A stretch of DNA of 64,000 nt from Tubulanus polymorphus (taxonomy: Eukaryota; Nemertea; Palaeonemertea; Tubulaniformes; Tubulanidae): NCBI RefSeq assembly GCF_964204645.1, contig NC_134032.1:11092275-11156274 (forward strand), read 5' to 3'. Every line of letters starts with the position of its first letter. The first letter of the stretch is position 1. Positions 22,981 to 33,194 of this stretch are shown here, in pieces. The translations under genes and the position numbers were made by a program. The notes under the pieces are model-generated. The model was not told the origin of the DNA. It searched no databases and saw only the letters and a list, made by a program, of their open reading frames with translations.

Positions 22981-23872
22981 GATAATCATCTCTATTATCA
23001 ATAACCAAACTTGTCAATCAGTAATTGATACAATCTGGCAGTTTGGCGATACTCCCAGACCGGGTAGAAATGTCAGTGAATACCAGCGATTATTTTGTAA
23101 TTAATTAATTCTTAGGCCTTTTGACACAGAGAGACTCAGAAAGTTATTCTGATTCTACATCTCTCTGTGACGACATCACGATTTACATACACAGGAATCT
23201 CACTCTTTTTTCATCCGCTGATATTCACAATTCCCTCGAAGCTTATAAAAGGGCGAAACACAACAGACATCTGTTTTGTAAAAATATCTTGGGCGGTGTA
23301 ATAGACCGAAGGATTCGCGGCAGGAGACGATGCTGATAAGCATACATTGATTACCATCTCTTGCTATACGCAATAGTCGTCAAAGGCGATGATAGTTTAA
23401 CATTTCACTACGTTTGCCTTGAGCGCGACTGATGGAACTGTTCGATCGTTTACCAGCAGATTTCAAAAGCAATCATTCGAAAAACGCACGTGACATGAGG
23501 GTTCGTTGAAACAATAATAAACATGAAAAGATGTACTTGTTTATTGCGGGTGGGCGCATTTTAATTTCAATATTTAAAAAAAGAAACGTTTCTAGTAAGC
23601 TAAGTAATCTATAGACTTGAGGCGGGAGGGCGCATTTTGTTTCCATGGATGTTTGTTGGTTTATTTTCTAATGCGGACGGTATTTGGAAGGAGGAACACG
23701 ATGCGCCTACATGTATCATTTTTGACCTCGTTGGCCTAATAAACTCGTTAAAAATGTATTTATTTAACAGATGCGAACGTTTTATTTATTCAGGATATTC
23801 AGGTTCATACATATTCAATATCAGTGAAAAAACTAAATCTCCTGAATAAACATATATTCAGGTATGTATCAT
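22981..23872. other. Gene-poor spacer
   Basis: No supported gene. The short open frames are of random composition. Confidence 0.3.
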
Positions 23873-23875
23873 AAT

Positions 23876-25267
23876 GGTGCGGTTTCTGAAATTTTTCTCA
23901 ATTTCCGGAATCATTTAAAAATTTCCGGAAAAATCTAAGGAGGGGTCTTACAATTTAAACAAATAATTCCAAAATTTTCCGGAAAATTCTAGAAATCTCA
24001 TTATCGCAGGGGGGTCACTTGGAATTCCGGGAAATACATTCCGGATTATTCTGGAAATTTCCGGAAATCTCATTCCAAAAATTGTTGTGTTAAAACAAAT
24101 TGTTTTTTTGCTGGGTTTTTTTTTGGGGTTAGGGTTTAGTGTTTAGAGGGCTAGGTTTTAAAGGGTTAGGGTTTAGGGGGTTAGGGGGTTAGGTTTTAGA
24201 GGTTTAGGTTTGAGGGTTAGTTTTAAGAGAGTTAGGGTTTAGGGGGTTAGGGTTTAGTGTTTAGAGGGTTAGGTTTTAGAGGGTTAGGGTTTATGGGTTT
24301 AGGGGGGGTTAGTGTTTAGTGTTTAGAGGGTAAGGGTTTAGTGTTTAGAGGGTTAGGGTTTAGTTTTTAGAGGGTTAGGGTTTAGGGGTTAGGGTTTAGT
24401 GTTTAGAGGGTTAGGGTTTAGTGTTTAGAGGGTTAGGTTTTAGAGGGTTAGGGTTTATGGGTTTAGGGGGGTTAGTGTTTAGTGTTTAGAGGGTAAGGGT
24501 TTAGTGTTTAGAGGGTTAGGGTTTAGTTTTTAGAGGGTTAGGGTTTAGTGTTTAGAGGGTTAGGGTTTAGTGTTTAGAGGGTTAGGTTTTAGAGGGTTAG
24601 GGTTTAGGCGTTAGTGTTTAGGGGGTTAGTGTTTAGTGTTTAGAGGGTAAGGGTTTTAGTGTTTTGAGGGTTCAGGGTTTAGAAAGTTAGGTTTTAGAGG
24701 GTTAGTGCTACTGTTTCCTACCATTTTATACGTACTATTCGTCTCAAAATCGTTTGAAATGTCCTGAGAAGCTCCAAGTTATGTACAAAAATGCTTCCAT
24801 CGATTTGGCATACATTTAGGGAAAAGCTGTGATGCTTTCAAAAAAGAACACAGTTCTAAATAAAGCGTTAATAAAACGCCATTTTATTAATTAACATTCA
24901 CACAAAACTTTGTGTTAAAACTTTGTTATGGTATCCAGGTGACCCATTAAATCTGGAACCGTCCGGAAATTTCTGGAAAAATAATTCTGATTTTCCGGAA
25001 TTCTGCGGTACCCCCCCCCCCCCCCTCCGTGCCGTTACGCGATCAGCTTTCTGGAAAAGCAATTCTATTTTATTCTGGAACGTCCGGAAATTTCTGGAAA
25101 AATAATTCTGATTTTCCGGAATTCCGCGGTAAATCCGTGCCGTTACGCGATGAGCTTTCTGGAAAGATCCGGAAATTTCTGGAAAAGCGATTCTATTTTA
25201 TTCTGGAATGATCCGGAAATAGTCAGAAAAACGATAGTAAAGTATGAAAAATGTCAGAAACCGCACC
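23876..25267. mobile_element. TIR element with telomere-like internal array, 1.39 kb
   Basis: Ends are GGTGCGGTTTCTGA and its reverse complement TCAGAAACCGCACC, flanked on both sides by AAT (3-bp duplication). Inside each end lies a zone of repeated TTCCGGAAA/AATTTCTGGAAA words. No transposase is encoded. The centre is the TTAGGG-like array described separately. Confidence 0.75.
24115..24705 (+). repeat. Degenerate telomere-like repeat array (GGGTTTAGTGTTTAGAGGGTTAGG type)
   Basis: About 590 bp of GTTAGGG/TTTAGGG-rich sequence with a higher-order unit of roughly 21-22 bp (GGTTAGGGTTTAGTGTTTAG plus AG) and one large internal duplication (24230-24360 resembles 24425-24545). It is embedded inside a TIR element, so it is an interstitial, probably transposed array and not a chromosome end. 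Confidence 0.85.
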
Positions 25268-25270
25268 AAT

Positions 25271-26573
25271 CTCGTATGTATCTATGACAGATATTAGCAA
25301 ACGCATTTTTCAAAGTTTCCCGAAATGAAAATCAACACCATTAAAGCATTTGCCATTTAAAAGGGATTTTTGAGGAATAAAAGAGTCGTAGGGACCCTGT
25401 ATAAGACACCGAGGAGTTAAAGAACTGTTCAAGTTACTCTTAAAAGTTTCAACGTGCAACCAATAATCAACCTGTGTAGGAAATGTCATTAATGTTAGAT
25501 GTTAAAATACAAGAAAGTATTTTACGGCCAACCCTAATAGAGTTCATATCAACTGTTGGAACTTGCATGAAATGAACTACTGCTGGCAACTACTGGTAAC
25601 CCTTTTGGGCCGACAGAGAATACTCAATTCTTAATTCAGCTTCATTTCATCATCCGTATTTTCAACGTACCGTATTCAGAATTTGTTGATGTTTGTCATT
25701 ATTACCTTTTTGACCCAAAAGAGAAAATGAGGTTGAATTGTTATTCGGGGTATTTAGATTAATACTAGATTTTTAGAAAATGAATATTTCAACTGGGGAT
25801 TGAAACTGCTTAAAAATATTCAATTCTAAAAGCCACTTACGATCAACGGACCAACTGACTGTATATAACTGATCAATTTTTATGGGTTGATAATTGTTCT
25901 GAAGCTGATCACAAACTCATCAGGTAAGTGCATGGGCTACGAGTGAGGTAAGAAAATTCGTTATCCATCGAATCAAAGTTCTACAATAAAAAGTAAAGAA
26001 CAGAAGCTGCCGATTTTAAATTGTTTCCCGACTTATTTCTTAAAGATTTGAAAATTTCCAATGAATGAGTCTAAAGTGTATAAAATGTGTTTGACATGAA
26101 CAGTGCTGACCACTGTACATAAAACTGACTAGGGAAACGGTGAAATGTGACAGTAACCGTGATCATACGGAGACCATTTGGGTCACACTGGCCCTCCCCA
26201 GACCCGGGTCAAATTAGGCCAATGGTTTATTATTGAGCGTGTTCATGCGCAAATCACTCAGTCAAAAATGATGCGGCAAGATGAGATGATGATTTAGGAG
26301 GTGAGGTGAATAGTTCGCGTCGTCACTAATTGCCATTCACACACAATCATTTCACCCTTGCTAAAATTTGGGATATGGCCTGTTCGATGTTTTTGGTACG
26401 GACCTAATTAGCACCGGTCTGAACGATTGATCCATCACTGGCTTCATCTGGCACGGGCCTAATTTGGGTAGATTACTGGGACATAACTAAAGGATTAAAT
26501 CGACAATTATAGTATAACTATCATAGTGTAATAGTTACCTAATAACCATTAAACATTTCTAATTCACTTTCAG
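25271..26573. other. Intergenic, upstream of the cysteine-rich peptide gene
   Basis: No coding exon recognised. A 5' UTR exon should lie here, because the start codon of the next gene is immediately preceded by a splice acceptor. Its position could not be fixed. Confidence 0.3.
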
Positions 26574-26574
26574 A

Positions 26575-26852
26575 ATGTTTACTAAAACTCTGTTCATCGC
26601 GTTGGCCTTGTTTATGGTCGCAGGAGCTGCCGCGGCTACTGAAGGTATTTTTCTCGGTTTATAACAGCCGTTTCCAACAAAGTTTTTATTCCACAAACAT
26701 AAATCAAAGTGGCGTTTTATCTTTTTACAGAAATTCGGATTGGAAAGCGAGGACTTTCGTGTATTTGTAATGGGAAATCTGGTACATATTGGGTCATGAG
26801 TTTAAACCCGAAATGTTGTTCTTCAATTTTGGGACAATGTTGTCCTAATTAA
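26575..26852 (+). CDS. Small secreted cysteine-rich peptide precursor, 2 coding exons
   Basis: Exons 26575-26644 and 26731-26852 join in phase (GT-AG) to 63 residues. A TTTCAG acceptor one base before the ATG implies a 5' UTR intron. Residues 1-22 form a strong signal peptide (hydrophobic core LFIALALFMVAG, then Ala run). A short acidic/basic propeptide ends in IGKR, a Lys-Arg convertase site. The predicted mature peptide is 33 residues with six cysteines in the order C-x-C, x15, CC, x6, CC, plus a GTYW segment after the first pair. This layout is that of disulfide-rich defensin- or toxin-like peptides; the C-x-C start followed by Gly-Thr-x-Trp recalls anemone-type channel peptides, but that is resemblance only. 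It could equally be antimicrobial or a signal peptide. AATAAA lies 40 bases after the stop. Confidence 0.8.
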
Positions 26853-26891
26853 GATTTCTGTTTCTGATATTTCGATAATAGTAATATTTCG

Positions 26892-26897
26892 AATAAA
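26892..26897 (+). promoter_or_regulatory. Poly(A) signal of the cysteine-rich peptide gene
   Basis: AATAAA 40 bases after the stop codon, followed by an A-run. The position is conserved in the decayed copy at 22433-22438. Confidence 0.7.
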
Positions 26898-27514
26898 AAA
26901 ACAGATACAATATCTCTATTCTAGTTTTCAGCTGTTTTTTGTTTAAGCATTGGCCCAGGGCAGAATGCATTCACTTTCAGTGCGTCGCCCAGTTTTCTTT
27001 TCAACACGCTTTGGCGGATTTCGTGAACACCAATCTACCGGCGTCCCTTGACACCAGCTCAACAACTGACTAGATCAGATCTAAGTTAACCGATTTGCAG
27101 CCAATTGACTGTCCATATATATAATGTTTGCATGAATTAGTAGGTACATTTCTGCGTGGTAGTGGGCTCTGAGTGTCAAGACCGCCGCCGGACAAAAGCG
27201 GACTTTAGAAAACGACATAGTTTTTCGATCCCAATTTACAAATGATTTTCGAAATCATTCGTAGGCATTACAAAAACATCCATTTGGATCGCTATTTCTC
27301 AGCCAGAGATGGCTAGTCACGGCCAATCCTTCTTCCGTGGTCTAGCTCCGATCGGACCCAACGCTGATGATTCAAAAGAAGCCTACTTTTTTAATGAGTG
27401 GTAAACTACAATCCTGGAAGTGTTAGTGTTTCCACAGTAATCTCCGTCCTCGGGTGTATCGGTGCCTCTGAATATTGTACAATCAATAGCAATCGCCAAA
27501 ATTCTATACTTCGG
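26898..27514. other. 3' flank of the peptide gene, no further gene
   Basis: The first 120 bases are shared with the flank of the decayed copy. No coding signal beyond it. Confidence 0.3.
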
Positions 27515-28140
27515 ACCACAGGCACTTGAATATGGGCTTTGATAATGGATAAATATTTGATAATTCACCAGCGATACGTTAATCCTACTTTGATAGATCC
27601 GCCATGTTTTATAATAAATTTACCCATGATGCAACGCGCGGCCGTCGTTTAGCTATACTATACAGAAAGGCTGGAAACGATCCTATCTCCGTAATGCTTA
27701 AATCTACCCGCAGTTATCGGGACAGATGACGTCACAGCAATCCCGAAGAGGCATCGCGAATTTTCAAAAATCAATTTTGTTGCCATTTAAAATCTTTAAT
27801 GGAGCTAAAACAGTGTCAATGTTTCCAAAAAAATCATCTACAATTGAAATTATGGGCGCTCCTTATATATCAGGTTTAAAATTGACACTAAGGACGTACT
27901 TCGGCAATCATCGGCAGTGTTCGGCTGTCCCGATAACTGCGGGTAGATTTAAGCATTACGGAGATAGGATCGTTTCGTTTCCAGCCTTTCTGTATAGTAT
28001 AGCTAAACGACGGCCGCGCGTTGCATCATGGGTAAATTTATTATAAAACATGGCGGATCTATCAAAGTAGGATTAACGTATCGCTGGTGAATTATCAAAT
28101 ATTTATCCATTATCAAAGCCCATATTCAAGTGCCTGTGGT
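27515..28140 (-). mobile_element. Foldback element F1, copy 2 (full length)
   Basis: Two arms of about 210 bp, nearly perfect inverted repeats, begin ACCACAGGCACTTGAATATG and end with the complement. They enclose a loop of about 200 bp. It matches 15591-16051, whose loop lies in the other orientation. The inner arm edge carries ACCCGCAGTTATCGGGACAG. No coding frame. It could form a long hairpin in RNA or single-stranded DNA. No clear target duplication was seen. Confidence 0.88.
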
Positions 28141-28288
28141 GCTGCCCTCTCTCACTTGAAAAATACAGAACAATAGGTGATTGTGTTTAAATCTTTTGTC
28201 CGCTTTTTTAATGGTTTTTGGGCTCTCGGAGTCGATATTTGGAGGAAAATTCTACTGTAGAACAGGCAGAATAGGACCTCGTTACATC

Positions 28289-28305
28289 TGGTGGCAGCGT
28301 AGTGG
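28289..28305 (+). promoter_or_regulatory. Candidate primer-binding site of the gypsy-type element
   Basis: TGGTGGCAGCGTAGTGG follows a sequence ending in TTACA, the usual LTR-CA then TGG-start arrangement. If correct, the remaining 5' LTR lies at roughly 28141-28286. The matching tRNA was not identified and no 3' LTR is present. Confidence 0.35.
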
Positions 28306-28428
28306 GATTTGATTGTGAAAAAACCAGTTGAAATTGAGTTGAAGCGGTGAACACGTTTTTCTCCGTTTAGTCTGTGTACGGTTACTTTTTGTGTGTACTT
28401 TACGTTCTTTTTACCTACTTCGTAATTC

Positions 28429-28976
28429 CTAATGTCTATTTATTAATTGATGAGACCTGTTTTTCTTGGATATTTTGCTTACTTTTTGGGGTACATACCT
28501 CATTTATGTCTTAACAGAATGCCAAAAATCGCGGACAACAACTGAATATCCGATATATTTCCAGTTCTGTACCAATTAGATGGATTGGCAAAAAGACTCC
28601 TTAAGTCCAGTTGAATGAGAGAGAAAATCCTCCATTTTGTCAAATTTCTTGGATTTGAACATTGTTACCATGCCTACGCCACCCTGATTTAGTTGTTGAG
28701 ACCCCACAAGAAAAATAACTTCATTTCGTAGGCATGGTGACAATGTAAAAATTCAAGAAATTTCACAAAATGGAGGATTTTCTCTCTCATTCAACTGGAC
28801 TTAAGGAGTCTTTTTGCCAATCCATCTAATTGGTACGGAACTGGAAATATATCGGATATTCAGTTGTTGTCCGCGATTTTTGGCATTCTGTAAAGACATC
28901 AATGAGGTATGTACCCCAAAAAGTAAGCAAAATATCCAAGAAAAACAGGTCTCATCAATTAATAAATAGACATTAG
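28429..28976. mobile_element. Foldback element F2 inserted in the retroelement leader
   Basis: Near-perfect palindrome of two arms of about 240 bp (CTAATGTCTATTTATTAATT ... complement) around a loop of about 60 bp, flanked by TTC on both sides (3-bp duplication). It lies between the putative primer-binding site and gag. Non-coding. Confidence 0.85.
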
Positions 28977-29089
28977 TTCATATTTAGTATTATTTTAGTG
29001 CCTGTTTCCCCTAATTTTATTTGCGGTCCTGTATTTTCTGTGTCATTTATATAATAGAATAGTAATTATGTCTGGATGTTGAGAATGAT

Positions 29090-32029
29090 GTGTGTGGTGA
29101 GCCCTTGGCCTGGCCTATGTCACCAACGGCCGGAGCTGCACATCATGACCTCCTGGTTAGTGGGGAGGGTAACCTCTCGTCAAAACCAAAACGTGGCCGC
29201 CCAACGAAGACGAAAGCGGAAAATTTAAAAACATCTGAGGATTCCATCCTTCAGCGCCTGACTGAAGTAATGGAGAGGGTCGTGACAAGAGATGCACCCA
29301 TCCCAAAAATGCACAATATTCAGGCGCCCAAGCCCTATACCATGGGACACAATTTCCGCGTTTTGCTCGAAAGGTTTGACCTGGCTCAGATTAGTTCTCT
29401 CATCGACGGGAGCGAACAGCGTAAATCACACCTGATGATGCGACTTGACCATGGGGCATACCAGGCTGTCTTGAACCTACGTCTCGACTCGAGCCTTTCG
29501 TATGATGATTTCTGTCGGCGGCTATCATCCCGTTTCCAGCAAACAAAGACTGTGGATGACTTTAAGATGTTGTTGAAAGGGAGGGACCAAAAGACCACAG
29601 AATCTGTGGAACGCTATGCTGACGAGTTAGCAGAACTGGCAAGGAACGCGTACCCTGGCATTGCTTTCGAGCTACAGGACGAATTGGCCAAATACCAATT
29701 TCTTACAGGTAATAGCCTACCCGTCTCAGCGAAGTAGTCAATGTATGCGGCCCAGCCAAGTTTGCTGGCTGCAGCAGTCGCTCAAGCACGGACTCTGGAA
29801 ACAGCGAGACGGTTGACTGAGGGCATGACTCATAAAAAAAAGAATCCGTTAACCAGACCCAGCTCGACTCGAGTAGCTCAGCCATAGCCAAACAATTCGA
29901 CGACTTGAAATCGATGATGGGAACGCTGATGACTCGAGTAGGCCATTTGGAAGCAGTTGTCTCTGGTAATGGCAATCGTTGACCGCCTGCTGATGACAAA
30001 TGTTGGCGTTGCAGGGATGCAGACCACCCCAAAAACTTGTGCCCACGAGTTAAATGCTATAATTGCGGGTGGAGTGGTCACTATTCAAGTAACTGCCACC
30101 TACCTAAGGGAAACCAGGGAAACGAGAAGCAGGGTTTTCAGGGGGGCAAGGGAAACCCCATCAGGAAATAGTCCCCCCTGTACCGCTGTATATACCCCCC
30201 GCAAGGCATAGGAAAAACGGATGAATATGGCAAATGGCCTAATGTGCGATGCAAGTAGAGATGCACCTATTGATGGTTCCCATCAAAATAGCCCCACCAC
30301 CGTGAGACCATCAAACCATATTCAAATGATATCGAGACCATCAAACCATAAGGAAACGACACCTCTAGATGGATATGTGGTTGCTGGCCCGGCAAGTGAT
30401 TCTAGTGGAAATACACCTACCGATGGTCCATCCTACTAGAACCATCACTGTTCGACCACAACAACATACCCAAAGTATAGAAGAAAATCGACGTGACCCT
30501 TCGGAGAACAGTGAGGCTCCCAGTCCGGCTATGGAAAACACTTGTCACAAGTTGCGCGACACCAAGGTTCAACCAACAGGAACGTCCAGATCGACGAGCT
30601 TAGTTACAAACATCGGAACAGTGAGGCTCCACGCCTCAGGTCTTTTCTGTGATGCCGTAGTAAATGACCGTTCGAAAGCGGTGGTACTCCTGGACACTGG
30701 TGCCTCCTGCACCATCATTAGAGGCTCAGTATGGGACTCTAGTAGCCCGACGGGTGAAGCCGCTGCACTAAGGCCAATGGAAGGAATCGTGACAACAATC
30801 GCTCAGCCAATGGAGTTACATGGGTTTTAGCTGAGGTATGTCTTGAGAGTTGGAACTGAAGAGAATTTCATGTCCCATTGATCCGCAGCGAGGATTTGGC
30901 CCAAGACTGCTTACCCGGAAGTGATTTCTTCGAGAAATATGGCTGCAACATAGATTACCGTAACAAAGTGCTCCGCTTCGGAAGCCTCAGCAAGGTGCCT
31001 GTCCGCCAGAGCCCCAAACGCGCGAGTGCTTGCAGGGTGCTTGCTTCATCAGTAAGAGCCAAATCATTCCAGCTGGATCCGAGGTGGTGGTAAATGGATA
31101 CATGAAACTGACTTATGCTCATAATAATTCGACCTCAGGGATGATCAGCAGCTGTGGACGGAATAATTTCTGCACTGGGAAAACGCTGGTCGTACCGGAG
31201 GCAAACCAGATACCAGTTCGGCTAGCTAACTTCTCGGATGAGGCTTGTAGAGTCGACAGGGGCCAGACTATTGGTCTATTCTGCCCCCTACAGTCAGTTG
31301 ACATTATGACTGTCGACGACCATGCTCAAAACCCATCAACTCCAAAAATCCAGCTGCAGGATGGTTACAATACTGAATTCATGGACCTCTTGAGAGAATT
31401 GAAAATCAACCAGCTTGAAATCCCCACTGACATGAAAACACAGCTTGTTGCCATCATACGGGAGCGCAAGTCAGTATTCTCGATTAGAGACTTTGACATC
31501 GGTCCAATAGATTCGCTTGAATTCGAGATTGACACCGGTGACCACCCACCAATATAACAACATCCCCTTCGGCTACCCCCTGGTAGGAGAGCTTTTGTTG
31601 AGAGGACGACCAAGGAGCTTTTAGAACATGACTTGATCCGGCCATCCACCAGTCCGTGGTCAAGCCCAATAGTTTTAGCGAAAAAGGCCGATGATTCCCT
31701 GCGCCTATGCTGCGATTACCGCCGACTCAATGACGAGACAGTCAAAGACTTGTCACCCGTTAGGTAGAATAGACAGTACCCTAGAGGCTTTATCAGGTGC
31801 GCCCTGGTTCTCGTCCCTCGATTTGACCAGCGGATACTGACAGGTCCCGATAAAGGAATCAGACAAACATAAGACCGCATTCACGACTGAAAACCATCTA
31901 TTTGAGTGGAATGTCATGCCGTTTGGAGTCTGTAATGCCCCGGCGTCATTCAGCAGACTGATGGCGATGGTACAGGATGATGTTGCATGGAAAACATGCC
32001 TTATCTACCTGGATGATGTAGTGGTGTAG
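29090..32029 (+). pseudogene. Ty3/gypsy-type LTR retrotransposon, broken gag-pol fragment
   Basis: Gag is open at 29090-29737 (retrotransposon-gag domain with a LDSSLSYDDFCRRL stretch) and ends at an in-frame TAG after which the same frame continues. After a shift at an A-run, two CCHC zinc knuckles follow at 30001-30099 (CWRCRDADHPKNLC and CYNCGWSGHYSSNC). The aspartic protease shows LLDTGASCTII at 30687-30720. The RT starts near 31560 (RLPPGRRAFVERT) and reaches the catalytic YLDD at 32006-32017, where the element stops; the rest of RT, RNase H, integrase and the 3' LTR are missing. Several stops and frameshifts make it dead. Confidence 0.9.
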
Positions 32030-33166
32030 TCATGATCTACCAACCCATCTGATGCGATTACCATGTTGAGCATTCTCTGATACCCGGGCTATGAAACTAA
32101 TTCAATTCACATGGGGGTGTTTATGTTTTAGCTCATGCTATGTTTGAAGACATTGAGTATCATCAAGAATACGATGATCAATGGTTGAAATCAATTTGGG
32201 TGGCAATTAATACATATTTAGAAGACAGTGCTGTTCAGGTAGGTCGACTACAACCCACACTAGATGTTAATGCAGTTGGCTTTAGATCTCTAAATATGTA
32301 ACCCAAAAAAACCGAGTTCACAGTTCTGTGTCAGATATGAGTCCAGTTTTTTCATGAAAAAGTTTTAACTCCATTAATCAATTTCATTTCTTAGTAAATT
32401 TACTTTATCTTGAATCCTTAAAAGAGTTGATCTTTTTTTCTGAAACTGAACTAGAGTTTTTCTGAAACTGAACTAGAGTTGAGTATTTAGAAATATAGTA
32501 ATTTAACTCTAGTTAGGAGGGGGTCGTTAAGGATCATGATCTTTTAGTTATTGCTGTTTTTAGTCTATATGTATGAAAGCATTTGGCGAAACTGATGGAA
32601 TATCGACCAGTTCTTGAGTCGAGAATAGGTGAAGATCCTGACCTCAGACAGTAAGTAAACCCAACTTAAGAGCTAAGTACCGGTAATTTCCTCAAACGAA
32701 TTTTTTTCCAATGATTTTTTGTAGAGACCCGATTCATACAATGTGTTGTGGAGCAATTTTTGTTCATTGGAAGAATGCTAAAGTATTTTCAAACTGAAGA
32801 AGTCTTCAAGCTGTAGCAGCTATTGCATGTCTTGCTGATAATGGTAAGTACATGTACATGTTTCATGTTAGTGTACATGTGCATGTCGAAGTGTACATGT
32901 TTAGTATCAAAAGTACATGTCATTTTGTACATAGTCTATATTGCATGCATGTTTCATTTCGAAAGTATGTCAGCTTACAGAGATTGTGCATTATGTGATT
33001 GTCTTGTACAGTTTATGTACACTGATATAATACATGTGCATGTTTCAGTGTGTAAAGATCAAAAGAACATGAATTTCACATAGAATATTCTACTACAAAT
33101 CATTTCAACAAGGACTCAATACTTAAAGGAAAAAGGTTATCAAAGTTTTCAGGAAATATTGAAGTT

Positions 33167-33172
33167 TTATTT
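33167..33172 (-). promoter_or_regulatory. Poly(A) signal of the nested secreted-protein gene
   Basis: AATAAA on the minus strand, 23 bases beyond the stop codon at 33195-33197. Confidence 0.55.
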
Positions 33173-33194
33173 GAGTTGATCAGTAGATCTATAA

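Noticed and set aside
24115-24705. A chromosome end or fusion scar
   Set aside because: The array is degenerate, has a 21-22-bp unit and lies between matched inverted ends with a 3-bp target duplication, so transposition explains it better.
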